10,370 bases of DNA from PUPG01 sp031323845 (lineage in GTDB: Bacteria; Bacteroidota; Bacteroidia; Bacteroidales; UBA7960). The position numbers and the translations under genes are program-made. The stretch is from NCBI GenBank assembly GCA_031323845.1, contig JAVIYP010000081.1:1-10370 (forward strand). Reading direction: 5' to 3'. Below, piece by piece: positions 1 through 7,530 of the stretch (position 1 is its first letter; the number at the start of each line of letters is the position of its first letter). Under the pieces are notes generated by a model. That model had not been told where the DNA came from and did not search any database. It saw only the letters and a program-made list of their open reading frames with translations.

Positions 1-3000
1 AATAATGCCCCAGGAAACCCCGGAAATGAGCCCGGCGGCGGTGGCGGTGGCGGCGGCAGAAATGGTAGCGGCGGCGACGGAGCAGACGGCCAGGTAATCA
101 TTAACTTTACCATTACTGACATTGAAGTTTTTGACTTCTTTAAATCCTATGAAACAGACCATACCAAAGTGGTCGGCACAACCGACCTGGTCAATTTCCC
201 TGTGCTGTTCAGCGTAACCGATCCCGATTTCAGGCACAGCAGCAACGGCGGCCAAATCATGAACTTCAACGGTTACGACATCATATTTACCACCGACGAC
301 GACACAGTGCTCGACCATGACCTGGAATTCTATGATCCTGTTAACGGCACCATCATTGCCTGGGTGCGCATTCCCAGCCTCAGTGCTTCAGAAAACACCC
401 CCTTTAAACTATATTACAGCAACAGCGTTATCACCCAAAATCCATCTTCCAGGAATACATGGGATGCAAACTACGTTTTGGTGATGCATATGACCGGCAC
501 CCCGGAAGATGCCTCCACAGCGGAAAACACGGTAGATTCCGATGCCGAAGGAACCTCTTCCGAGCCCGATGGAAAGATCGGCGGGGCAAGAGCCTTTGAC
601 GGTACAGATAAAAGCTTTATTCAAATAGAGCATAGCTCCTCACTCGACATTACCGGCGATATCACTATATCTGTATGGGTCAACCCGCAAAACATAAGTG
701 CCTTCCCCGATTTAATCACAAAAGGCAGTTGGAGTGAAGCCTATTCAACATACATTGACCCCTCCGGAGAACTGCGGTTCAGGCTGAACACCCAAACGTT
801 TAACAGTACACAGGCCATCAATGAAAATGAATGGTCTTATCTTGCCTTCACCAAAAGCGGAACAAGCTGGGCAATTTACATTGACGGCGCAGTGCAGGGA
901 AGCGGAACCAATGCGCCCGCCACCATTGCCTCAATCATGCTTGACTTATTCCTTTCCTCGGATGAGTATCCATACGACGGGCTGATGGACGAAGTACGTA
1001 TTTCGTCCACAGCTCGTTCCGCTGATTGGATCGCCACCAAATACAACAACCAGGAGCATCCGGAAGATTTTATCATTGATGTTTCCGTACTGCCACCCGA
1101 ACTGGACAACCTGGAAACCATCCCTTTGTACTATACTGCCGGAGAGGGAGCAGTACTCCTGACACAAAGCATCACCGTTACTTACGAAGACGGCAACAAC
1201 CTTAGCGGCGCCACGGTTGAGATTACCGCCAACTACAACAGCGGAGAAGATGTGCTGGCTTTTCCGGGACATGCCGGTATCAGCGGCAGCTGGGACTCCG
1301 GAACCGGCATCCTCAGCCTGAGCGGCACGGCCAGTGTGGCTGCCTACCAGCAGGCACTGCGCCTGGTAACCTACGAAAACACCAGTGCAAACCCGGTGTT
1401 TGATGTGCGTACGGTCTCCTTCACCGTCAATGATGGAACGCGCATAAGCAATACCCTTAGCCGTGATATTGGCTTCATTATAGAGGGAGCTTTCGGCGGC
1501 CTGTTGCTATGGCTTAAAGGAGAAGAAGGCACGTTCCAGGATCTCGGCGGCACTACACCGGCTACGGTGAATGGCCAGCCAGTAAGAGAATGGCACGACC
1601 AGAGCGGTAATAACCGGGTCTTTTCCACACCCGGAACACCGCCCACCCTGGCAACCGAAGTTCCCGAACTGAATGGTAGAAGCGCCATCCGTTTTGCAGG
1701 AACCGGAGATGAGCTTGCCGACCTGGGAGGCGGAACATACATCAACGGACTTACAGAATTTACCATATTCTTTGTGATCAAGTCGGACCTGACCGATACC
1801 GACCGGGGGTTCTGGCATACAAGAGATCCTGACGGCTCAGATGACACCTTTACGGTACGCTACGATGAGGAAGGGTTTTATGCCGATCCTTTACCGGTGA
1901 ACAACATCAAGCTGGGCATTTTAAATGATGCTCCTGAAAACCAGATCGAAAGCTATTCCGACGTTCAGGTAACCGGTGGCCAGATTGTAATGGTGCGATG
2001 GAAAAGCGGGGTGACCTATGACTTGTTTGTGGATGGCATCATCAACAACCCGGCCCTCTTGTTCGATCCCCCTGAAGGATCGCTTTTCGGAGCCACAAAG
2101 GCCTTGCTGGGAAAAGGCAGCAAAGATGGTACCAACATGAGCTGGGACGGCCTTATCGGAGAGGTCATACTCTACAACCGGCTGCTTGAAACAGAAGAAA
2201 GGCTTGCCACGGAAGACTACCTCTCGGAAAAATACGACATTTCTATCCGTACGCTGACACCGGCCACCGGGGGTGAGGCCATTTCCGCCGACGATGTTGG
2301 AGGAGCTTTCACCACACTGACAGGCCCCATCATCAAAGAAGGCTTCAGGGGGCAGCTTGCCTCAGGCGGCACGCTGGTGTTCAAAGCACCTGTGGGATTT
2401 GAGTGGGACACTGGGGGCACAGACCCTTCTGCCCTGGTCAGTCCGGTTTATGGAGGCAGCACTGACCTGGCCATCAGCTTTACGTCACGTACCAGCGAAG
2501 AAATCACCTTTACCATAACACAGGCCTCCAGCGCCTCCCCCACTTCCAGGATCGGCCAGATTGATTTTTCCGGCCTCAGGGTAAGGCCGCTGAGCGGCCA
2601 GCTGCCAAACCAGGGAAACATCCTGAACATTGGTACCACAGGATTTGCCGGTCAAACAAACTATGGCGCCCTTACAATGGTCGCAGGCAGCCCCGACAGG
2701 CTGTTCTTCAGTCAGCAACCGGGAAATGCAACCCTTAACCTGCCCATCAGTCCGGCAGTCAGGGTCATTATCAGGGATCAGTTCAACAACAAGATCATCC
2801 AGGCGGGCATTTCCATCAACATGTCGCTCAGTGAAGGCAGCGGCAACCTCTCCGGAACACAAACCCGTTCAACCAATTCATCCGGTGACGCCATTTTCAA
2901 CGACCTGAGCGTTGACGAGATCGGCCCGAAGCGCCTTACGGCAAGCTCAACCGGCATTACCTCCGTCGAAAGCAACGTCTTCCAGGTTGTTACCGATGGC

Positions 3001-5685
3001 GTTTTTACAACCTTCCTGATTGAACAGGTGCCGGGCGGTGACATTACAGACAAAGTGGCCGGAGAGCAGTTTCAAATCATCATTAAAGCTGTTGATGGCA
3101 GCGGCACCGTGGACGAGGATTTCAACGGCAGGGTGGTAATTACTTCCGACGGCACCCTGGGCGTCGGTTCTGGCACGACTGCGAATTTTGTTAACGGGGT
3201 GCTGGCTTCACACACCGTAAGCATCACCAGCACAGGACTGACAAGCATCACGGCCACGCATAACCAGGGCCCGGAAACAGGCACCAGCAACGAGTTTAAC
3301 GTAAGCCCCGGAACAGCGTCGCCCGTTGAAAGCACCATAGCCGCCAACCCCGCAGTGATTCGCAGCAACGGCATCAGCACCTCTACGATTACTGTTCAGA
3401 CGAAAGACCTCTACTCCAACCCCCTGACCACCGGCGGCAGCACCGTTTTGTTATCCACCACCCAGGGCTCGCTCAGCGGCGTTACAGATAACGGCAACGG
3501 CACATACACTGCGGTGCTCACTTCCTCAACAAACGAAACTACGGCTGTCATCAGCGGAACGCTTAACGGTCAGCCGATGACAAATACCGCACAGGTCATC
3601 TTTGCCGAGTTTGATTTTATCTGGCGAGGAACCCTGGGCGATGATCCTACGGCCGACCAATGGGAGTACGGCCCAAACTGGGATACAGGCACGGTTCCGG
3701 GTCCCGGCAATTCAGTGCTTATCCCAAGCAATCCTTCGGTAGGAAATAAGTTTCCGGTGGTAAGCATCACCAACACCGTAGTTGGAAAAGTTGTCATAGA
3801 AACAGAGGCAAGTCTGACCATCACCGGAGGTGTTAATTTTATTGTGGAAGACTTTATCAGCGGCAGCGGTGCGCTTATCAACGGCAGCACCCAGGACACC
3901 CTAAGCATAGGAGGCACCATTGACCTGCTGTCCATTACACTTGGCACGGTAATATTCAACGGAACCCAGGACCAGACGATCATCAGTCCGCACAGCTATA
4001 CCAACATGGCCATTGACAACCCGGGTACGGTTTTTGCCGGCGACAACCTCTTTGTCAGCGGACTGCTGACACTAACCGACGGGATCCTGCGCATCCCAAA
4101 CAACAGAGTGTTGATTGCCAACAATAAAAGCATTGGCGGCGGACAGCTTCAGTTTGTACGTACCATCACCGGACCAAAGGGATGGCGTATGCTGGGATCA
4201 CCGGTGAGTTCTACCTACGGTGATCTTCTGGGCGGCACGCTCACCCAGGGTTACACGGGAAGCACCCTGGGAACGATGCACAATGGAGATCCGCTGCAGC
4301 CAAATGTTTTCTGGTATGAAGAGAGTTTTCCGGGAACCGACAACCAGCGATGGCGGGCACCCGGTAACGCCTCCGACCCCCTGGTGGGCGGGCGCGGACT
4401 CTATGTGTATTTTTTTGGTGACGTACCCGGAGACCCGCGATACAACAATGCACTGCCCGACACCCTCGTAGTTACCGGCCAGGAGTTTGAAGGTGATGGA
4501 GTAATGTTCGACTTCAACATAAGCTACACCCTGGAAGCCGACACCGGATGGAACTTTGTCAGCAACCCCTTTGGCGCCAGCCTGAATTGGGACTCTCCCG
4601 GCTGGACAAAGACGAACATAGACAACACCATTTATGTCTGGAAACCCTCCGCCAATGGCGGCAACGGAGAGTTTCTGACCTGGAACGGCAACTCCGGCAC
4701 ATTGGGCAGCGGTTTGATTCGTCCTTTCCAGGGCTTCTGGGTAAAAGCACAGGGTCCGGGAGCAGTGCTCAGGGTGAACAAGACGGCAAAAACCAGCGGT
4801 GGCACCTTTTACCAGAAGGAAGAAGCCCTTGGTTCAGGCAACAGCCATGCAGGACAAGCCGACAGTTATCCCGCCATGATGGCCGAAACATACGATTACA
4901 ACAAACCGCTCCTCATTCTGCAGGCCCGTTCAGGTCCGCTCGAGGCAAACAAGACCATCACATTCAGGGATGGAGCATCAACACATAAAGACACCTACGA
5001 CGGATACCGGCTGCTGCCGCTGACCACCAGCTTTGTGGCCCTTTTCTCCACGCTGCCCGACGGTTCGGAACTCGTGGTCAACAACCTGCCCTCAACCTTC
5101 ACCAACCGTATGCGAATTCCGATATACGTCGCCGGATATGTTGATGAAAAACTCATAAGCGGTCCCTATACCATCTCCTGGCCTGCCATGCGTGGCATGC
5201 CTTCCGATTGGGTGCTGCTGATGGTAGACAATGAAACCGGGGAGAGAATAAACATGATGGAGCGAGACAGCTATACCTTTAACCTGATCAATACCGGACA
5301 GGAACCAACATATAACGGCAACGACCCCGGAAACGACGATTACCGCCTGACAAATAAAAACTACACAAAGGCCCGCTTTACCCTGGTGGTGTCAACAAAA
5401 CACATTGAGGAAACCATTCCCTGGGACCTCTTCCTTGCACAAAACTTCCCGAATCCGGTCAGGGAAAGCACCACGATACGCTTTGGTCTTGCCGAGGCAT
5501 CACCGGTCCGCGTGGAAGTAATGGATTTAATGGGCAGAACCGTGGATGTGCTGCTGGACGGGTATGTTGAAGCAGGCTATCACGAACGCACCTGGACACC
5601 CGCAGGCTTAAACTCAGGCATCTACCTCGTTAGAATGAGAACAACCAATGAAAAGGTAACGTTTAAGCTGACTCTCATCCGATAA
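1..5685 (+). CDS. Giant multidomain T9SS-secreted surface protein (5'-partial)
   Basis: The frame is open from the first base (1894 codons in the window), so the N-terminus and signal peptide lie upstream; the first in-frame ATG, at 169, is internal because good domain sequence precedes it. Order by window residue: Gly-rich 1-31; DUF2341-like about 65-141, ending in a typical LYYSN motif; LamG/concanavalin-like 156-346, with the ISVWV and DGLMDEVRI motifs of such folds; cadherin-like 367-493; second LamG-like 499-746 (LLLWLK, EWHDQSGN, GEVILYNR); Ig-like modules about 748-896, 897-998, 999-1102 and 1103-1201, the last resembling invasin/BIG-1; beta-helix-like region 1204-1396; a region with GWNFVSNPFG and PFQGFWVKA, usual near the end of T9SS cargo, 1396-1586; sorting domain 1808-1894. 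By family knowledge it is exported by Sec and T9SS to the cell surface. Adhesion or glycan binding is an inference; no catalytic motif was recognised. Domain limits are by eye. Confidence 0.9.
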   Translation, partial: NNAPGNPGNEPGGGGGGGGRNGSGGDGADGQVIINFTITDIEVFDFFKSYETDHTKVVGTTDLVNFPVLFSVTDPDFRHSSNGGQIMNFNGYDIIFTTDDDTVLDHDLEFYDPVNGTIIAWVRIPSLSASENTPFKLYYSNSVITQNPSSRNTWDANYVLVMHMTGTPEDASTAENTVDSDAEGTSSEPDGKIGGARAFDGTDKSFIQIEHSSSLDITGDITISVWVNPQNISAFPDLITKGSWSEAYSTYIDPSGELRFRLNTQTFNSTQAINENEWSYLAFTKSGTSWAIYIDGAVQGSGTNAPATIASIMLDLFLSSDEYPYDGLMDEVRISSTARSADWIATKYNNQEHPEDFIIDVSVLPPELDNLETIPLYYTAGEGAVLLTQSITVTYEDGNNLSGATVEITANYNSGEDVLAFPGHAGISGSWDSGTGILSLSGTASVAAYQQALRLVTYENTSANPVFDVRTVSFTVNDGTRISNTLSRDIGFIIEGAFGGLLLWLKGEEGTFQDLGGTTPATVNGQPVREWHDQSGNNRVFSTPGTPPTLATEVPELNGRSAIRFAGTGDELADLGGGTYINGLTEFTIFFVIKSDLTDTDRGFWHTRDPDGSDDTFTVRYDEEGFYADPLPVNNIKLGILNDAPENQIESYSDVQVTGGQIVMVRWKSGVTYDLFVDGIINNPALLFDPPEGSLFGATKALLGKGSKDGTNMSWDGLIGEVILYNRLLETEERLATEDYLSEKYDISIRTLTPATGGEAISADDVGGAFTTLTGPIIKEGFRGQLASGGTLVFKAPVGFEWDTGGTDPSALVSPVYGGSTDLAISFTSRTSEEITFTITQASSASPTSRIGQIDFSGLRVRPLSGQLPNQGNILNIGTTGFAGQTNYGALTMVAGSPDRLFFSQQPGNATLNLPISPAVRVIIRDQFNNKIIQAGISINMSLSEGSGNLSGTQTRSTNSSGDAIFNDLSVDEIGPKRLTASSTGITSVESNVFQVVTDGVFTTFLIEQVPGGDITDKVAGEQFQIIIKAVDGSGTVDEDFNGRVVITSDGTLGVGSGTTANFVNGVLASHTVSITSTGLTSITATHNQGPETGTSNEFNVSPGTASPVESTIAANPAVIRSNGISTSTITVQTKDLYSNPLTTGGSTVLLSTTQGSLSGVTDNGNGTYTAVLTSSTNETTAVISGTLNGQPMTNTAQVIFAEFDFIWRGTLGDDPTADQWEYGPNWDTGTVPGPGNSVLIPSNPSVGNKFPVVSITNTVVGKVVIETEASLTITGGVNFIVEDFISGSGALINGSTQDTLSIGGTIDLLSITLGTVIFNGTQDQTIISPHSYTNMAIDNPGTVFAGDNLFVSGLLTLTDGILRIPNNRVLIANNKSIGGGQLQFVRTITGPKGWRMLGSPVSSTYGDLLGGTLTQGYTGSTLGTMHNGDPLQPNVFWYEESFPGTDNQRWRAPGNASDPLVGGRGLYVYFFGDVPGDPRYNNALPDTLVVTGQEFEGDGVMFDFNISYTLEADTGWNFVSNPFGASLNWDSPGWTKTNIDNTIYVWKPSANGGNGEFLTWNGNSGTLGSGLIRPFQGFWVKAQGPGAVLRVNKTAKTSGGTFYQKEEALGSGNSHAGQADSYPAMMAETYDYNKPLLILQARSGPLEANKTITFRDGASTHKDTYDGYRLLPLTTSFVALFSTLPDGSELVVNNLPSTFTNRMRIPIYVAGYVDEKLISGPYTISWPAMRGMPSDWVLLMVDNETGERINMMERDSYTFNLINTGQEPTYNGNDPGNDDYRLTNKNYTKARFTLVVSTKHIEETIPWDLFLAQNFPNPVRESTTIRFGLAEASPVRVEVMDLMGRTVDVLLDGYVEAGYHERTWTPAGLNSGIYLVRMRTTNEKVTFKLTLIR
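34..57 (+). repeat. In-frame GGC/GGT triplet run coding for eight glycines
   Basis: Eight consecutive glycine codons (GGC or GGT) lie in the frame of the surface protein, within a wider Gly/Asn/Asp-rich stretch to about base 93. It probably codes for a flexible linker. Triplet slippage here would alter linker length without a frameshift. Confidence 0.8.
5422..5682 (+). other. T9SS C-terminal sorting domain (type A, TIGR04183-like)
   Basis: This codes for the last 87 residues of the large surface protein. It opens with FLAQNFPNPVRESTTIRF, the classic NFPNP start of the Por secretion C-terminal domain. It continues with VRVEVMDLMGRTV, then GYHERTWTPAGLNSGIYLVR, and ends in a short Lys/Arg-containing strand (FKLTLIR). 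In known T9SS substrates this beta-sandwich directs outer-membrane translocation and is cleaved by the PorU sortase, which joins the cargo to A-LPS. The match is strong at every conserved block and gives the best phylum evidence in the window. Confidence 0.95.
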
Positions 5686-5694
5686 AAACAAAGC

Positions 5695-5719
5695 GCACTC
5701 TTCAAAAACGAAGAGCTGC
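5695..5719 (+). terminator. Weak hairpin just after the surface-protein stop codon
   Basis: CTCTTC (5698-5703) and GAAGAG (5710-5715) form a perfect 6-bp stem around the loop AAAAAC, and GC/GC could extend it across a small internal loop. It begins 12 bases after the TAA. No T-run follows, so it is not a canonical intrinsic terminator; it may act in termination or mRNA 3'-end protection. Confidence 0.3.
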
Positions 5720-5839
5720 ATCTGCCAAATCCCAGTTCAATCAGCTCCAAAAAAACTGGAGGCATTATATTTATGTCTTTCGGCATGCTTATTGATAAAA
5801 CAAGGTAGTCCGACGTAATCAATACTGAATGAGGATGAA

Positions 5840-5847
5840 TAATTTTG
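5840..5847 (+). promoter_or_regulatory. Bacteroidota-type -7 promoter element (TAATTTTG)
   Basis: TAATTTTG fits the Bacteroidota primary sigma factor -7 consensus TAnnTTTG exactly. Transcription would start a few bases downstream, giving a leader of roughly 40 bases before ATG 5895. No TTTG or TTG was found at the expected -33 distance, so only half of the promoter is visible. Confidence 0.5.
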
Positions 5848-5894
5848 TTAATTTCGCACATACATTCCAGCATAAAGCCAAAGGCAGCCCGGAT

Positions 5895-6275
5895 ATGAAG
5901 AAAAAAGTGTTGCTTGTTGATGACATTAAGGAGTTCCGCTCTCTTGTCAAGATTATTCTGTCAGGTAATTACGAAGTAGTTACCGCAGAAGACGGGAAAG
6001 AGGCCATTGATCTCATTAAAAGCGGCCTGCAGCCCGACGTTATTGTTACTGATCTGTTAATGCCGCGTGTTGACGGGTTTCAGCTTATATCAACCATCAA
6101 AAACGGCGGAGGCTTTAACCATATTCCCGTTATCGTGCTCAGCAATGTTGATGAAGCGGATGAAAGAAAAAAACTATTGGAACAGGGTGTTCATGATTAT
6201 ATCATTAAACCTTTTAGCACCAAAGAGCTGAAAGAAGGCCTTGGGCGTACTCTTGATGCAACCCTAAGCAATTGA
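5895..6275 (+). CDS. Stand-alone CheY-like response regulator receiver
   Basis: This is a 126-residue protein that is only a receiver (REC) domain, close to the usual 120-130. All landmarks are present: acidic pair D9/D10, phospho-acceptor D53 followed by LLMP, switch residue S83 and the conserved K105 in IIKPF. There is no output domain, so it should act by protein contact or as a phosphate shuttle or sink for the kinases downstream. The start at 5895 (MKKKVLLVDD) is preferred over the in-frame ATG at 5829: receivers begin just before this strand, the extra 22 residues resemble nothing in the family, and a -7 promoter element lies downstream of 5829. No strong Shine-Dalgarno is visible, as is usual in the phylum. 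The next gene begins 127 bases later. The family is certain, the partner is unknown. Confidence 0.93.
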   Translation: MKKKVLLVDDIKEFRSLVKIILSGNYEVVTAEDGKEAIDLIKSGLQPDVIVTDLLMPRVDGFQLISTIKNGGGFNHIPVIVLSNVDEADERKKLLEQGVHDYIIKPFSTKELKEGLGRTLDATLSN

Positions 6276-6307
6276 TTGAAAAGCAAGTGCGTTAATTGCC
6301 ATCAAGA

Positions 6308-6338
6308 GCATACCCGGGATGCAAAACATGGTTTTTTT
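6308..6338 (+). terminator. Possible weak terminator after the receiver gene
   Basis: GCAT (6308-6311) and ATGC (6319-6322) can pair around ACCCGGG. Immediately after, AAAAC (6323-6327) can pair with GTTTT (6331-6335), running into seven T (6332-6338). Stems are short and A/T-rich, so termination would be inefficient and some read-through into the kinase operon is plausible. Confidence 0.25.
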
Positions 6339-6361
6339 AGATTATCTTTGCCAAAAACATG
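6323..6361 (+). repeat. Direct repeat AAAACATG flanking the promoter element
   Basis: AAAACATG occurs at 6323-6330 and 6354-6361, a start-to-start distance of 31 bases, about three helical turns. The copies bracket the -7 element at 6343-6350, a layout compatible with a pair of operator half-sites. With such a short A-rich unit, chance is also possible. Confidence 0.35.
6343..6350 (+). promoter_or_regulatory. Bacteroidota-type -7 promoter element (TATCTTTG)
   Basis: TATCTTTG matches TAnnTTTG exactly, 52 bases before ATG 6403, which predicts a leader of roughly 45 bases. It sits between two copies of AAAACATG. A -33 TTTG is not evident. It is the likely promoter of the three-gene kinase/activator operon. 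Confidence 0.55.
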
Positions 6362-6402
6362 CCTTGGTTATAGCTCTTGGCAGCAAATTTCCTGTTTAAA
6401 CT

Positions 6403-7524
6403 ATGGATACGCCCGATAAGCAACATTTTTCCGTATTGGTTGTAGATGACAACAAAGAGAACCTTAAGGTGGTTTCCAACTTTCTCAAGGCGGAAGGATA
6501 CCAGATCGCTTTGTCGTTGAATGCTGATGATGCATGGAATGTGTTGCTTGAAAACAGAATTGACCTTATCCTGCTCGACGTCATGATGCCGGGCACTGAC
6601 GGGTTTACGTTATGTAAAAAAATAAAACAGAACGACCTCCTGAAAGAAATACCTGTTATTTTTCTGACGGCGAAAACCGAGACCAGTGATCTGGTGGAGG
6701 GCTTCAGCGCTGGCGGAGTGGATTACATAACAAAACCTTTTCAGAAAGAGGAACTTATTGCCCGGGTCAACAATCATATAGCCCTGGCTAATGCCAAACA
6801 GCAAATCATCGAGCAGTCTGACCAGATAAGGCGGATCAACCGGACCAAAGACAGGCTCTATTCTGTGATTGCTCATGACATCAAATCGCCATTCGCCAAT
6901 ATTTCCATGCTGATTTCCACGCTGGCGGATGGTTATCTGGAGGCCGGGTCTGAAGAATACAACGACATCATACAAAGCATCAACACTTCAACCCAGGAAA
7001 CGTATGCTCTTCTGGTCAATCTTCTGCAATGGACCCGTTCACAAACGGGCGACCTGGAGCTGTGCCCTGAAGAGCTCAGCGTAAAATCCTTGTGTGATCA
7101 AACCTTCAGATTCCTGGGTGCTAACGCTGTCCGGAAAGAGATAAAGCTGGTCAACAGCATTCACCAGGATATTACCATTGCAGCCGATCCCAACATGATG
7201 AAAAGTATTTTTCACAACCTGATCGGCAATGCCATCAAGTTTACCAACAACAAGGGTATGGTAGAAGTTTCAGCTTCAAAAAACGAAGATAAAGTGAGCA
7301 TCCTTTTCCGCGATACCGGGGTGGGAATTTCTGAGGAGAACATCAGGAAGTTATTTGTAGACGAAGGCCAGGTAACCACACGGGGCACTGCCGATGAAAA
7401 AGGCTCCGGACTTGGATTGCTGCTGGTAAAAGAATTCGTAAAACTTAACAATGGCACTATTGATGTAAACAGTCGGGTTGGTGAAGGCACAACCTTTACC
7501 CTTGTTTTTCCCGAAAAACAATAA
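6403..7524 (+). CDS. Soluble receiver-first histidine kinase (REC-HisKA-HATPase)
   Basis: The 373-residue protein has no membrane segment or signal peptide, so it should be cytosolic. The N-terminal receiver (about 9-125) has D15/D16, phospho-acceptor D59 in DVMMPG, T89 and K111 in TKPF. A short helical linker (about 126-150) leads to a HisKA helix with phospho-His H158 in IAHDIKSPF. The ATPase has N272 and N276 in the N-box, D304-x-G-x-G308 in the G1 box and GSGLGL at 334-339. All catalytic residues are present, so it should be an active kinase whose input is its own receiver. By family knowledge such proteins take phosphate or a signal from an upstream kinase and relay it onward. ATG 6403 starts just ahead of the first receiver strand; a palindrome GTTTAAAC abuts it and no Shine-Dalgarno is seen. 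The next gene follows after 6 bases, making the NtrC-type regulator a likely partner. Confidence 0.93.
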   Translation: MDTPDKQHFSVLVVDDNKENLKVVSNFLKAEGYQIALSLNADDAWNVLLENRIDLILLDVMMPGTDGFTLCKKIKQNDLLKEIPVIFLTAKTETSDLVEGFSAGGVDYITKPFQKEELIARVNNHIALANAKQQIIEQSDQIRRINRTKDRLYSVIAHDIKSPFANISMLISTLADGYLEAGSEEYNDIIQSINTSTQETYALLVNLLQWTRSQTGDLELCPEELSVKSLCDQTFRFLGANAVRKEIKLVNSIHQDITIAADPNMMKSIFHNLIGNAIKFTNNKGMVEVSASKNEDKVSILFRDTGVGISEENIRKLFVDEGQVTTRGTADEKGSGLGLLLVKEFVKLNNGTIDVNSRVGEGTTFTLVFPEKQ

Positions 7525-7530
7525 TTGATT

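Larger units (their letters stand above)
5686..5894 (+). other. Intergenic spacer between surface protein and receiver gene
   Basis: These 209 bases hold the hairpin at 5695-5719, a second imperfect inverted repeat (CCAGTT 5732-5737 with AACTGG 5754-5759, 16-base loop), and the -7 element at 5840-5847. No further gene is supported: the frame that opens at ATG 5829 is better read as untranslated leader in front of the receiver start at 5895. Confidence 0.6.
6297..6382 (+). repeat. Imperfect inverted repeat spanning the operon promoter
   Basis: TGCC-ATC-AAGAGC (6297-6309) is complementary to GCTCTTGGCA (6373-6382) except for a three-base bulge (ATC). The arms enclose the -7 element and the direct repeats. 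Since transcription should start near 6357, only the right arm would be in the operon's own mRNA; both arms together would occur only in read-through RNA from the receiver gene. Confidence 0.35.

Noticed and set aside
1371..1847. Open frame on the - strand (158 codons), with similar ones at 2485-2862 and 3570-3983
   Set aside because: These mirror the surface-protein coding strand, have low-complexity Ser/Pro/Val-rich translations and no domain or promoter support.
4548..4988. Open frame on the + strand (146 codons)
   Set aside because: It is an out-of-frame reading of the surface-protein gene, Gln/Arg-rich and without domain features.
5732..5759. CCAGTT/AACTGG inverted repeat as a terminator
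   Set aside because: The stem is only six pairs with a 16-base loop and no T-run follows on the + strand.
5797..5809. AAAACAAGGTAGT resembles the conserved 3' end of 16S rRNA
   Set aside because: Only about ten bases agree, and neither the anti-Shine-Dalgarno tail nor any upstream rRNA sequence is present; this is a chance match in an intergenic spacer.
6378..6396. TTGGCAGCAAATTTCCTG as a sigma-54 promoter before the soluble kinase
   Set aside because: The GG is present, but no GC lies 12 bases downstream as the -24/-12 consensus requires.
6394..6401. Palindrome GTTTAAAC just before ATG 6403 as an operator
   Set aside because: Eight A/T-rich bases with a single copy in the region; nothing beyond position supports a regulatory role.
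7525..7530. TTG at 7525 as start of the NtrC-type gene
   Set aside because: It adds only two residues directly after the preceding stop; the ATG at 7531 is the simpler start and fits the first receiver strand.
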